Positions 15,793-24,371 of a DNA stretch of 34,741 bases are shown piece after piece. Numbering within the stretch: the first letter of the stretch is position 1; each line of letters opens with the position of its first letter. The stretch comes from JABDQZ01 sp050049775 (GTDB lineage Bacteria; Pseudomonadota; Gammaproteobacteria; Chromatiales; Chromatiaceae): assembly GCA_050049775.1 (NCBI GenBank), contig JASFVP010000041.1, positions 1-34,741 on the forward strand, given 5' to 3'. Both the position numbers and the translations under genes were made by a program. The notes beneath the pieces were generated by a model. It had not been told where the DNA came from and did no database searches. It saw only the letters and a list, made by a program, of their open reading frames with translations.

Positions 15793-16872
15793 ATGTCCGA
15801 CGCATCAGATCACAGCCTGCAATTTGTCGAACTCGCCCGGCAGATCAAGCAATGGGCAATGGAACTTGGCTTTCAGAAATGCGGCATCACCGATACGGAT
15901 TTAAGCCAGGCCGAACAGCAGTTGCAGCAATGGCTGGCAAACAACTATCACGGCGACATGGACTACATGCACAAACACGGCGACAAACGCAGCCGGCCGG
16001 CGCAACTGGTGGAAGGTACACAACGTGTCATCTCGGTGCGCATGGATTACCGGCCGGAAGAACCCGATCCTGTCGAAATCCTCGAACAGCCAGCGCGCGC
16101 TTTTATTTCGCGTTATGCGCTGGGACGTGATTATCACAAGCTGTTGCGCAAGCGATTACAACAACTGGCTGACAGGATCAGCACCAGCATGGATGGCTTT
16201 AACTACCGGGTGTTTGTCGATTCGGCGCCGGTGCTGGAAAAACCGATCGCTGCCAAGGCCGGACTCGGCTGGATTGGCAAGCACACCAATCTCATTGATC
16301 GCGAGGCAGGCTCCTGGTTTTTTCTCGGTGAGATTTACACCAACCTGCCACTGCCGGTCGATGCGCCGACGACCTCGCATTGCGGCGATTGCACGGCCTG
16401 TATCGATATCTGTCCGACGCAGGCGATTGTCGCACCCTACCAACTGGATGCGCGCCGTTGCATTTCCTATCTGACCATTGAGCTGAAAGAAGCCATTCCG
16501 GTGGAATTGCGCCCCGGCATCGGCAATCGCATATACGGTTGTGACGACTGCCAGCAAGTCTGTCCGTGGAACCGCTTTGCCCGGTTCAGCCAGGAACCGG
16601 ATTTCGCACCGCGCCATGGTCTCGACACCGCTAGCCTGCTGGAATTGTTCAACTGGGATGAAGCGACTTTCCTACGCAACACCGAAGGTTCGGCGATTCG
16701 CCGCATCGGATATGAGTTATGGCAACGTAATCTCGCCGTCGCACTGGGCAACAGCGATGACCGCCTGGCCGCCATCGACAGTCTCAATGCCAGACTGGCT
16801 GACGCCTCAGAATTATTGTGCGAACACATCGTCTGGGCGCTGGACCGACTCAGCCAGCACCAGAAGAACTAG
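15793..16872 (+). CDS. queG: Epoxyqueuosine reductase QueG
   Basis: QueG reduces epoxyqueuosine to queuosine in tRNA, using cobalamin and two [4Fe-4S] clusters. The 359-aa sequence shows the family's GFQKCGITDTDL start, the DMDYM and YALGRDYHK segments, VDSAPVLEKPIAAKAGLGWIGKH (B12 pocket), and the ferredoxin-like clusters CGDCTACIDICPTQAI and CDDCQQVCPWN. A weak HEAT-like tail (about 300-359) follows. The chosen ATG 15793 (MSDASDHS) has no good Shine-Dalgarno site; a TTG at 15724 is possible but its 23 extra residues are not conserved. It ends tail-to-tail with orn, both stops sharing CTAG at 16869-16872. Confidence 0.95.
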   Translation: MSDASDHSLQFVELARQIKQWAMELGFQKCGITDTDLSQAEQQLQQWLANNYHGDMDYMHKHGDKRSRPAQLVEGTQRVISVRMDYRPEEPDPVEILEQPARAFISRYALGRDYHKLLRKRLQQLADRISTSMDGFNYRVFVDSAPVLEKPIAAKAGLGWIGKHTNLIDREAGSWFFLGEIYTNLPLPVDAPTTSHCGDCTACIDICPTQAIVAPYQLDARRCISYLTIELKEAIPVELRPGIGNRIYGCDDCQQVCPWNRFARFSQEPDFAPRHGLDTASLLELFNWDEATFLRNTEGSAIRRIGYELWQRNLAVALGNSDDRLAAIDSLNARLADASELLCEHIVWALDRLSQHQKN

Positions 16873-17417
16873 GCGAGCTTGAGGAAGCTGTCGCGGTAAT
16901 ATTGCAATTCGGCAATGGAATCCTTGATGTCATCCATGGCCAGGTGTGACGAGTCTTTCTTGAAACCGTCGTAGACCTCTGGCCGCCAGCGCCGCGCCAG
17001 TTCCTTGAGCGAGCTGACATCCAGGTTGCGATACATGAAATAGTCTTCCAGTTCGGGCATGAGCCTCGCCATGAAACGACGGTCCTGGCAAATGCTGTTA
17101 CCGCACATCGGCGAAACACCCTGCGGCACCCATTCGCGCACAAACGCCAGGGTCTCCTGCTCGGCGCGCGCTACGTCATAATCGCTGTTGCGCACCCGTT
17201 CGGTCAGACCGGATTTGCCGTGCTGGTTGGTGTTCCACTCGTCCATGCCGTTGAGAATCTCGTCAGACTGGTGGATCGCAATAATGGGGCCCTCGGCCAG
17301 CACATTGAGGTTTTCATCGGTCACCAGTGTGGCGATTTCTATGATGACATCGGACTGCGGCTCCAGGCCCGTCATTTCCAGGTCAATCCAGATCAGGTTG
17401 GCTTCCGACTGCGGCAT
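16869..17417 (-). CDS. orn: Oligoribonuclease
   Basis: Orn is a DEDDh 3'-to-5' exoribonuclease that clears 2- to 5-nucleotide RNAs, including pGpG from c-di-GMP turnover. It is 182 aa, the usual length. Active-site motifs are IDLEMTGL (residues 11-18, first Asp and Glu), the CGNSICQDRRF segment (second Asp), and HLAMDDIKDSI (His and last Asp). AAGGAA (reverse strand, 17423-17428) precedes the ATG at 17417. It is divergent from the M48 protease gene. Adjacency to rsgA and queG is classic in gammaproteobacteria, here with two extra genes between orn and rsgA. Confidence 0.98.
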   Translation of the reverse strand: MPQSEANLIWIDLEMTGLEPQSDVIIEIATLVTDENLNVLAEGPIIAIHQSDEILNGMDEWNTNQHGKSGLTERVRNSDYDVARAEQETLAFVREWVPQGVSPMCGNSICQDRRFMARLMPELEDYFMYRNLDVSSLKELARRWRPEVYDGFKKDSSHLAMDDIKDSIAELQYYRDSFLKLA

Positions 17418-17493
17418 GTGAATTCCTTATTATGTGAATCTGTTGAGTTTTTTTACATGGTGTAGAATGCGGCTCATTGTAGCAGATCAAGAT

Positions 17494-18756
17494 ATGAACT
17501 TTATGAATCAATTCACCTGGCTGTTTCTCGCCGCCATGGCGCTCGGTTACCTGCTGGAATTCTGGCTGGCGCGACGTCAACGACAATACGTCCAAGCGCA
17601 TGCCGATGCCGTACCGGCGGACTTTGCCGACAGCATCAGCCTGGAACAGCATCAAAAAGCCGCCCGTTATACACTGGCAAAATTGAAATTTGGCAACATC
17701 GGCCAGATTGTCGGCTTGTTGTTACTGCTCGGCTGGACCCTCGGCGGCGGCCTGCAATGGCTGTATCAACAGATTGCCGCCCTCGGTTTATCCGCCGGCC
17801 TGCAAGGCACTGTGCTGATGCTGGTCGCAATGCTGCTCATGAGCCTGCTGGAATTGCCGCTGGCGATCTGGAACACCTTTGTACTGGAACAGAAATTCGG
17901 GTTTAACCGCGAGACACCCAAACGTTTTGTGCTGGATCAACTACTGAACCTGACGTTGTTTGTTGTCATCGGTGCACCACTGATCTGGGTCATCCTGCAA
18001 CTCATGCAAGCCAGTGGTTCGCTGTGGTGGCTGTACGCCTGGGCGGTGTGGATCGGTTTTGCGCTGTTCATGACCTGGGCTTTCCCGACCTGGATTGCCC
18101 CGTTGTTCAACAAGTTTACTCCGCTGGAGAACGGTGAGTTGCGTGAACGGCTGCGTCAGTTGCTGCAGCGTTGCGGCTTTGCCGACAACGGCATGTTTGT
18201 CATGGATGGCTCACGCCGTTCCAGTCACGGCAACGCCTACTTCACCGGCTTTGGCAAAAACAAGCGCATCGTATTTTTTGACACCCTGCTGACACATCTG
18301 TCCAGCAGCGAAACCGAAGCCGTGCTGGCGCACGAACTCGGTCACTTCAAACGCCGCCACATTATCAAGCGCCTGCTCGGCATGGCACTGCTGACCCTGG
18401 CCGGCTTTGCCCTGCTCGGCTGGCTCAAGCAACAGGACTGGTTTTATCTCGGCCTTGGCGTACAAAGTCAGGATAATGCCCTGGCGCTATTGTTGTTTTT
18501 GCTGGTGCTGCCGGTGTTCAGCGTGTTTTTTCAACCGATCAGCAGCTGGATATCGCGCCGACACGAATTTGAAGCCGATGACTTCGCCACCCAGCAGAGC
18601 AATCCACGCGACCTGATTACCGCGCTGGTCAAGCTGTATCGCGACAACGCCAGCACGCTGACGCCAGACCCACTGTACTCGGCATTTCATCACAGTCATC
18701 CGCCGGCACCCGTGCGCATTGCCAATATTTCATCTAAGATTCAAACATCGCATTAA
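17494..18756 (+). CDS. M48 family (Ste24/CAAX prenyl protease-like) membrane metallopeptidase
   Basis: This is an integral-membrane zinc protease of the M48A type, whose eukaryotic members are CAAX protease 1 (Ste24). Bacterial substrates are poorly known; membrane-protein quality control is likely. The 420-aa protein has an N-terminal hydrophobic helix, several membrane segments (about 65-85, 105-130, 155-210), and the zinc motif HELGH (in VLAHELGHFKRRH, about residue 277). The third zinc ligand is the Glu in HEFEADDFA, and the C terminus carries FHHSHPPAPVRI, all hallmarks of M48 Ste24-like enzymes. ATG 17494 is preferred; ATG 17503 is possible. TAGAAT at 17463-17468 is a likely -10. It is followed, probably in one operon, by the cytochrome gene. 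Confidence 0.93.
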   Translation: MNFMNQFTWLFLAAMALGYLLEFWLARRQRQYVQAHADAVPADFADSISLEQHQKAARYTLAKLKFGNIGQIVGLLLLLGWTLGGGLQWLYQQIAALGLSAGLQGTVLMLVAMLLMSLLELPLAIWNTFVLEQKFGFNRETPKRFVLDQLLNLTLFVVIGAPLIWVILQLMQASGSLWWLYAWAVWIGFALFMTWAFPTWIAPLFNKFTPLENGELRERLRQLLQRCGFADNGMFVMDGSRRSSHGNAYFTGFGKNKRIVFFDTLLTHLSSSETEAVLAHELGHFKRRHIIKRLLGMALLTLAGFALLGWLKQQDWFYLGLGVQSQDNALALLLFLLVLPVFSVFFQPISSWISRRHEFEADDFATQQSNPRDLITALVKLYRDNASTLTPDPLYSAFHHSHPPAPVRIANISSKIQTSH

Positions 18757-18774
18757 TTGCAAAGGAACTGGCCC

Positions 18775-19047
18775 GTGAAACTGATTCAATCAATGATTTG
18801 CGCTGCATTATTATCTGCCGGTACAGCACAGGCCGGTATCGACGTCGAGTCGCTCATCAAACAGAAATGCACCTCCTGCCATGGTGACGAACTCTACACA
18901 CGAGCCGATCGCAAGGTCACCAACCTGTTTGAACTCGAAAAGCAGTTACACCGCTGCAACCAGGTCGTCGGCAGCAACTGGGACCTCGATACCGTGGATG
19001 CCGTGATGAACTACCTCAACAAGAAATACTACAAGTTCAAGGAGTAG
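18775..19047 (+). CDS. Small c-type cytochrome, single haem
   Basis: This is an exported monohaem cytochrome of 90 aa. A signal peptide covers residues 1-20 and ends in an AQA cleavage motif. The haem site CTSCHG follows near residues 33-38, and a C-terminal Met in VDAVMNYLNKKYY is the candidate sixth ligand. It is too small to be anything but an electron carrier domain. I chose the GTG at 18775 since AAAGGA at 18761-18766 is 8 bases upstream and the signal peptide starts there; a TTG start at 18757 precedes this ribosome-binding site. Its last two codons and stop (AAG GAG TAG) form the Shine-Dalgarno site for rsgA. Redox partners are not evident from the neighbours. Confidence 0.9.
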   Translation: MKLIQSMICAALLSAGTAQAGIDVESLIKQKCTSCHGDELYTRADRKVTNLFELEKQLHRCNQVVGSNWDLDTVDAVMNYLNKKYYKFKE

Positions 19048-19056
19048 TTTCTTCTG
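19039..19056 (+). promoter_or_regulatory. Shine-Dalgarno site and CTG start codon of rsgA
   Basis: AAGGAG at 19039-19044 is an ideal ribosome-binding site, made from the final codons of the cytochrome gene. Nine bases later is CTG at 19054-19056. The frame has a stop at 19045-19047 and no ATG, GTG or TTG until 19216, which would remove the conserved N terminus. CTG is therefore the only start that keeps both the site and the protein family's start. Confidence 0.65.
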
Positions 19057-20055
19057 GCAAAACGCAGACTCAGCGGGCAGCAAAAACGGCGTATTGCACA
19101 GATCCAGCAGCAACGTCGCGAACGACTTGCCAGCCGTGCTGAGCAGGCACTAGACGCCCGGCAGGAAAGCCAGCCACTATCCGGTACCGTCATTGCCCGC
19201 CACGGGCAAAACCTGGTGGTACAGGACCAGCAACAGAATCTTTTTCATTGCCTGAGCCGACAGAACATCGGTGATGTTGCCTGTGGCGACGAAGTGGTCT
19301 GGGAACAGACCGGTGATGGCGAAGGTGTGGTCACAGCGCTGCTGCCGAGAAAAACCCTGTTGAGTCGGCCAACTTTCAGCAGTGAAGACAAACCACTGGC
19401 GGCCAACATCAGCCAGCTGGTGATTGTCATCGCACCAGAGCCCGAACCAAGCGAATATTTAATCGATCAGTATCTGGTGGCGGCGACCCGGATTGGCGTC
19501 AAGGCAATTATCGCTCTCAACAAGGCCGACCTGCTCGATGACAGCCAGTGGCAGGCAATGCAGCAACGGCTCAACCACTATCGTGACATCGGTTACGATT
19601 TCATTCGCATCAGCGCGCGCCAGGCTGACGGCTTGAAGCCACTGCTCGACAAGCTGGCCGGTGAAACCAGCATTCTGGTGGGTCAGTCCGGCGTCGGCAA
19701 ATCCTCGCTGACCAATGCCTTGATTCCTGACCTGGATCTGCAGACCAATCGCCTGTCGCAACGCAGCGGCCTTGGCCAACACACCACATCAGCCAGTACG
19801 CTGTATCATTTGCCCCAGGGCGGGCGCCTGATCGACTCGCCCGGCGTGCGCAGTTTTCGCCTGGGCGACATTGATCGGGAGGAACTGGAAAACGGTTTTG
19901 TGGAGTTTCACGATTACCTGGGCCACTGCCGCTTCAGTAACTGTTCGCACAGCAACGAACCCGGCTGTGCGCTAATCGCCGCCGTCGAGGCCGGCAAGAT
20001 TCACCCACAACGCCTGGAAAATTTCCGCCACATGGCGGCCAACCTGAAAAAGTAA
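19054..20055 (+). CDS. rsgA: Ribosome small-subunit maturation GTPase RsgA, CTG start
   Basis: RsgA is a circularly permuted GTPase that checks and releases late 30S subunits. From CTG 19054 the product is 333 aa, close to the usual 340-350, and begins (M)AKRRLSGQQKRRI, matching the basic N-terminal tail of Pseudomonas RsgA. An OB-fold follows (about 43-115), then the permuted G domain: NKADLL (G4), GQSGVGKSSL (G1, about 210) and DSPGVRSF (G3). The zinc domain has CRFSNCSHSNEPGC (about 291-304). Starting at GTG 19216 would lose 54 residues, including the start of the OB fold. It overlaps the ribosome-binding region of the cytochrome gene and converges on glmM with 18 bases between. Confidence 0.93.
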   Translation: MAKRRLSGQQKRRIAQIQQQRRERLASRAEQALDARQESQPLSGTVIARHGQNLVVQDQQQNLFHCLSRQNIGDVACGDEVVWEQTGDGEGVVTALLPRKTLLSRPTFSSEDKPLAANISQLVIVIAPEPEPSEYLIDQYLVAATRIGVKAIIALNKADLLDDSQWQAMQQRLNHYRDIGYDFIRISARQADGLKPLLDKLAGETSILVGQSGVGKSSLTNALIPDLDLQTNRLSQRSGLGQHTTSASTLYHLPQGGRLIDSPGVRSFRLGDIDREELENGFVEFHDYLGHCRFSNCSHSNEPGCALIAAVEAGKIHPQRLENFRHMAANLKK

Positions 20056-20073
20056 TGCTTGTTTGGGCAGCGC

Positions 20074-21417
20074 TCAGGCGACCAGAGTCTTGACCACATC
20101 GGCCAATTGTCCAGCGAGGCGGCTTACCTGGCTGCCATCCTCACCCTCGACCATCACACGGATCAGCGGCTCGGTGCCGGAAGGACGCAACAAAACCCGG
20201 CCGCTGTTGCCCAGTTCATGCTCGACACTGATCACCGCTTCGGCCATCTTCTGCATGGCCATGACATCGGCGGCATTGGCCTTGCCGAGATTGATGTTGA
20301 TGAGGTCCTGTGGATATTTTTTCATACCGACCAGCAATTCTTTTAATGACTTGCCGCTTTTCCAGATTTCCGCCAGCACCTGCAGCGCGGAAATGGTGCC
20401 GTCACCGGTGGTGGTCCGGTCGCGGCAGATAATGTGACCGGAGGGTTCGCCACCGAGGGTCCATTCATTCTGTTCGAGACGTTCGAGGATATGGCGATCG
20501 CCGACCTTGGTGCGTTCAAAACCGACACCGGCCGCAGCCAGCGCGTGTTCAAAGCCGAGGTTGCTCATCAAGGTGCCGACCACCGGTCCCTTCAACGTAT
20601 CGGCCTGCTTACGTGACATGGCGATGATGTAAAGAATGTCATCACCATCGGCCACCTGGCCTTCGTGGTCCACCATAATGAGACGATCACCGTCCCCGTC
20701 CATGGCAATACCCAGATCGGCTTTTTGCTCGAGCACGGTCTGAACCAGTTTTTCCACATGCGTCGAACCCACGCCATCATTGATGTTGAGTCCGTCCGGC
20801 TTGTCGCCGATGGTGATGACTTCTGCACCGAGTTCGGAAAACACAAACGGCGAGGTTCTATAGGTCGCGCCATGCGCACAATCGACCACGATTTTCATGC
20901 CACGGAAATTGGTCGCCAGTGGCACGGTACTTTTACAGAACTCGATGTAACGCCCCGAGGCATCCTCAACCCGATAGGCCTTACCGAGAATCTCGGGCGC
21001 CACTGTGGTCAGTGGTTTTTGCAATTCTTCTTCAATCGCCAGTTCGACGTCATCCGGCAGCTTTTTCCCTTCACCGGAGAAAAACTTGATGCCGTTGTCG
21101 TAATGCGGATTGTGTGAGGCGCTGATGACAATGCCGGCCTGCGCATGAAAGGTGCGTGTCAGGTAGGCAATCGCCGGCGTCGGCATGGGGCCGAGCATGT
21201 GGATGTTCATACCGGCGGCCACCAGACCGGCTTCGAGTGACGCTTCGAACATGTAGCCCGACTTGCGAGTATCCTTGCCGATGATGATTTTACTGCCGGG
21301 GCCGTTGCCAAGCACCTGACCGGCCGCCCAGCCAAGCTTGAGCATGAATTCGGGGGTGATCCAGCCTTCGCCGACGCGGCCACGAATACCATCCGTGCCA
21401 AAATATTTCTGTCCCAT
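20074..21417 (-). CDS. glmM: Phosphoglucosamine mutase
   Basis: GlmM converts glucosamine-6-phosphate to glucosamine-1-phosphate for UDP-GlcNAc, peptidoglycan and lipopolysaccharide synthesis. The 447-aa protein starts GQKYFGTDGIRGRVG, has the phosphorylated serine in ISASHNP (Ser101), the metal-binding loop DGDGDR (about 243-248), the sugar loop GGEPSGHI, and the phosphate-binding RPSGTEPLIRVM near the C terminus. It starts 2 bases after the folP stop, with an AAGGAAG-type site at the end of folP, so the two genes are coupled. The ftsH-folP-glmM order is conserved across gammaproteobacteria. Confidence 0.98.
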   Translation of the reverse strand: MGQKYFGTDGIRGRVGEGWITPEFMLKLGWAAGQVLGNGPGSKIIIGKDTRKSGYMFEASLEAGLVAAGMNIHMLGPMPTPAIAYLTRTFHAQAGIVISASHNPHYDNGIKFFSGEGKKLPDDVELAIEEELQKPLTTVAPEILGKAYRVEDASGRYIEFCKSTVPLATNFRGMKIVVDCAHGATYRTSPFVFSELGAEVITIGDKPDGLNINDGVGSTHVEKLVQTVLEQKADLGIAMDGDGDRLIMVDHEGQVADGDDILYIIAMSRKQADTLKGPVVGTLMSNLGFEHALAAAGVGFERTKVGDRHILERLEQNEWTLGGEPSGHIICRDRTTTGDGTISALQVLAEIWKSGKSLKELLVGMKKYPQDLININLGKANAADVMAMQKMAEAVISVEHELGNSGRVLLRPSGTEPLIRVMVEGEDGSQVSRLAGQLADVVKTLVA

Positions 21418-21419
21418 CG

Positions 21420-22280
21420 CTATTCACTTCCTTCTGTACTTATTTTTATTACTGCATCGGCAATTTTCAGCGCTTCTACAGTCTGTTTGACATCATGCAC
21501 GCGTAAAATGCTGGCACCACGTTCAAAAGCCATCACGGCCGCCGCAATACTGCCGAACAGACGCTGGTCTACCGGGACATCGCCCAGTATTGCGCCGATC
21601 ATCGACTTGCGGGAAATTCCTACCAGAAGCGGCAGGCGGCTGCTACTGAAGCGCTGCAATCCTGCCAACAAGGTTAGATTATGTTGCAGGCTTTTGCCAA
21701 AGCCGAACCCCGGGTCCAGCACGATCCTGTCGCGAGAAATGCCGGCCAGTTCACACTTGGCGACCCTTTGTAACAGGAAATCCAGCACCTCGGTCGTCAC
21801 ATCCTTATAGGATGGCGCCTGTTGCATGGTGCGCGGCAAGCCCTGCATGTGCATGAGACAAACCGCTATCGACGGGTCTGCAGCCGCCACGACCTCAAGC
21901 GCACCCGGCTGTTGCAGGGCCATGACATCATTGACCATACTGGCCCCGGCGGCCATGGCCGCCTGCATGACCACCGGTTTGCTGGTATCGATCGAAATCG
22001 GGATTTCAAGCAAACCAAGCAGTTTTTCGATCACCGGAATGACCCGATCCAGTTCCTGTTGCTCGGTGACCTCGGCTGCACCGGGGCGGGTCGATTCGCC
22101 GCCGACGTCGATGATGGCTGCGCCCCGTTGTTGCATTTCAAGCGCGTGCTGCACAGCCCGATCAAGCTGCGCGTGCTGACCGCCATCGGAAAACGAATCG
22201 GGTGTGACGTTGAGAATGCCCATGACGTTGGGCCTGGACAGATCAAGCTGATAACTGCCGCACTGGAGAATTCTGTTCAT
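21420..22280 (-). CDS. folP: Dihydropteroate synthase
   Basis: FolP condenses p-aminobenzoate with the hydroxymethyl-dihydropterin pyrophosphate in folate synthesis. From ATG 22280 it is 286 aa. The barrel's signature is seen: NVMGILNVTPDSFSDGG (about 18-34), IDVGGESTRPGA (about 56-67), ISIDTSKPVV, MVNDVMALQQP, VCLMHMQGLP, LDPGFGFGKSLQHN and GISRKSMIG. A TTG four codons earlier (22292) is possible but the family begins near MNRILQCG. A hairpin 18 bases upstream (22298-22320) may limit transcription from ftsH. Confidence 0.97.
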   Translation of the reverse strand: MNRILQCGSYQLDLSRPNVMGILNVTPDSFSDGGQHAQLDRAVQHALEMQQRGAAIIDVGGESTRPGAAEVTEQQELDRVIPVIEKLLGLLEIPISIDTSKPVVMQAAMAAGASMVNDVMALQQPGALEVVAAADPSIAVCLMHMQGLPRTMQQAPSYKDVTTEVLDFLLQRVAKCELAGISRDRIVLDPGFGFGKSLQHNLTLLAGLQRFSSSRLPLLVGISRKSMIGAILGDVPVDQRLFGSIAAAVMAFERGASILRVHDVKQTVEALKIADAVIKISTEGSE

Positions 22281-22293
22281 GTCCTGCTGCAAT

Positions 22294-22320
22294 GAAAATC
22301 GGGCGGATAAACCGCCCGAT
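22294..22320 (-). terminator. Weak intrinsic terminator between ftsH and folP
   Basis: ATCGGGCGG at 22298-22306 pairs with CCGCCCGAT at 22312-22320 around a 5-base loop. On the minus strand the stem is followed by TTTC, with the last stem base also T. It starts 24 bases after the ftsH stop and would attenuate rather than stop transcription into folP and glmM. Confidence 0.5.
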
Positions 22321-22343
22321 CGGTGTAGCTGGCTAAGCCGGGA

Positions 22344-24272
22344 TTAGTGCTGGCCGGCCGGGCCACCGATGCTGCCATCGGTTTTTTTGTTTTTGCCAGC
22401 AGTTTCTTCGGTTGACACACCATCGCCCGAACTGGGCCGGGAATGATCATCCCAGTCTTTTGGCTCACGCGGCTCTTTGCCATTCATGATGTCATCAATC
22501 TGGCCACTGTCGATGGTTTCGTATTTGATCAACGCCTGCGCCATGGTGTGCAGCTTGTCCAGATTCTCGGTCAGGATATTATGGGCGCGCTGATAGTTGC
22601 GATCGATGACGGAACGGATTTCCTCATCAATCGCATGCGCGGTGTCATCCGAGACATTCTTGTGCTGAGTCACCGAACGGCCCAGGAAAACCTCGCCTTC
22701 CTCTTCCGAGTAAGACAGCGGACCCAGTCGGTCGGACAGCCCCCATTTGGTCACCATATTGCGTGCAATACTGGTGGCGCGTTCGATGTCGTTGGAAGCA
22801 CCGGTTGTCACGGCCTCGGGGCCAAAAATAATCTCCTCGGCAATACGTCCGCCAAACAGACTGGACACCTGACTTTCCAGGTGTTCCTTGCTGTGACTGT
22901 AACGATCTTCCTCGGGCAGGAACATGGTCACACCCAGGGCACGGCCGCGCGGAATAATACTGACCTTGTAAACCGGATCGTGCGATGGCACCAGGCGACC
23001 GACGATGGCATGACCGGCTTCGTGATAAGCGGTCAGCTTTTTCTCTTCGTCGCTCATGACCATGGAGCGGCGTTCCGCGCCCATCATGATCTTGTCCTTG
23101 GCCTTTTCCATGTCTTCCATGTCGATTTCACGTTTGTTGGTGCGCGCCGCAAACAGGGCAGCTTCATTGACCAGATTGGCCAGATCTGCGCCGGAAAAAC
23201 CGGGCGTACCACGCGCTATCAATGCCGGTTTGACATCGTCACCCACCGACACCTTGCGCAAATGCACCTTGAGGATCTGCTCGCGACCACGGATATCCGG
23301 CAGGCCGACGACCACCTGACGGTCGAAACGACCGGGGCGCAACAGCGCCGGATCGAGTACGTCAGGACGGTTGGTTGCCGCAATCACGATCACGCCTTCG
23401 TTGCCTTCAAAACCATCCATTTCGACCAGCAACTGGTTGAGCGTCTGCTCGCGTTCGTCATGACCACCGCCGAGACCGGCGCCACGGTGGCGACCGACGG
23501 CATCGATTTCGTCGATGAAGATAATGCAGGGTGCGTGTTTTTTCGCCTGATCAAACATGTCACGTACACGTGAGGCACCGACACCGACAAACATTTCGAC
23601 GAAGTCGGATCCGGAAATGGTGAAAAACGGCACCTTGGCTTCACCGGCAATGGCGCGCGCCAGCAAGGTTTTACCGGTACCCGGTGGACCGACCATGAGC
23701 GCACCGCGTGGAATCTTGCCACCGAGTTTCTGGAATTTCGACGGATCACGCAGGAAGTCGACCATTTCAGCCACCTCTTCCTTGGCTTCTTCAGCGCCGG
23801 CCACATCGTTGAAGGTCACCTTGACCTGATCTTCACCGAGCATGCGCGCCTTGCTTTTACCAAATGACATGGCGCCACGGCCACCGCCGCCGCCCTGCAT
23901 CTGGCGCATGAAGAAGATCCACAAGCCGATCAGAATGAACAGCGGGAACCAGTTGATCAGAATCTGGTACAGCACGGACGGTTTTTCCGGCGGTGTCGCC
24001 TTGAACTCGACATTATGTTTGACCAGATCGCTGATCAGGCCATCATCACCCGGGCTGAAAGTTGCAAACGGGGAACCTGAACCGAGCTTGCCCTTGATCT
24101 CGCGACCGCTGATCACGACGCTGGACACATTGCCCTCGCGCACCAGTTGCAGGAATTCGGAATAGGCAATGGTGTGGCCTGTCGATTGCTGGGTGGAGAA
24201 ATTATTGAAAACCGACATCAAGACCACAGCGATGATGATCCAGAGTACGATGTTTTTTGCCATATCACTCAT
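22344..24272 (-). CDS. ftsH: ATP-dependent zinc metalloprotease FtsH
   Basis: FtsH is the essential membrane-anchored AAA+ protease that removes LpxC, sigma-32 and damaged membrane proteins. The 642-aa protein has two membrane segments (about 6-22 and 103-121) flanking a small periplasmic domain, a Gly-rich QMQGGGGGRG linker, then the AAA module: Walker A GPPGTGKT (195-202), Walker B IIFIDEID, and the SRH. The peptidase M41 domain has HEAGH (417-421). The C terminus is a low-complexity, Asp/Ser/Lys-rich tail. ATG 24272 has an AGAGG about 10 bases upstream; MAKNIVLW at 24263 is a second candidate, matching E. coli. Its regulators HflK and HflC are encoded elsewhere in this window. Confidence 0.98.
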   Translation of the reverse strand: MSDMAKNIVLWIIIAVVLMSVFNNFSTQQSTGHTIAYSEFLQLVREGNVSSVVISGREIKGKLGSGSPFATFSPGDDGLISDLVKHNVEFKATPPEKPSVLYQILINWFPLFILIGLWIFFMRQMQGGGGGRGAMSFGKSKARMLGEDQVKVTFNDVAGAEEAKEEVAEMVDFLRDPSKFQKLGGKIPRGALMVGPPGTGKTLLARAIAGEAKVPFFTISGSDFVEMFVGVGASRVRDMFDQAKKHAPCIIFIDEIDAVGRHRGAGLGGGHDEREQTLNQLLVEMDGFEGNEGVIVIAATNRPDVLDPALLRPGRFDRQVVVGLPDIRGREQILKVHLRKVSVGDDVKPALIARGTPGFSGADLANLVNEAALFAARTNKREIDMEDMEKAKDKIMMGAERRSMVMSDEEKKLTAYHEAGHAIVGRLVPSHDPVYKVSIIPRGRALGVTMFLPEEDRYSHSKEHLESQVSSLFGGRIAEEIIFGPEAVTTGASNDIERATSIARNMVTKWGLSDRLGPLSYSEEEGEVFLGRSVTQHKNVSDDTAHAIDEEIRSVIDRNYQRAHNILTENLDKLHTMAQALIKYETIDSGQIDDIMNGKEPREPKDWDDHSRPSSGDGVSTEETAGKNKKTDGSIGGPAGQH

Positions 24273-24355
24273 GATATGTATGCCTCTTGCTTGTTTCAGG
24301 ATCGAATCGCAGCCTGGCTGAGCCCAATTGCCTGAATGAACTACTTATAAATTCA

Positions 24356-24370
24356 AAGTTTAGTAAACTT
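24356..24370. repeat. 15-base palindrome AAGTTTA-G-TAAACTT after rlmE
   Basis: A perfect odd-length palindrome sits just beyond the rlmE stop in the 99-base, AT-rich gap before ftsH. Its core TTTAGTAAA resembles the TTTACTAAA core of a longer palindrome inside rlmE (24444-24464), 91 bases away. A stem with a loop of one base cannot fold well, so a protein-binding role is more likely than a terminator. Confidence 0.35.
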
Positions 24371-24371
24371 A

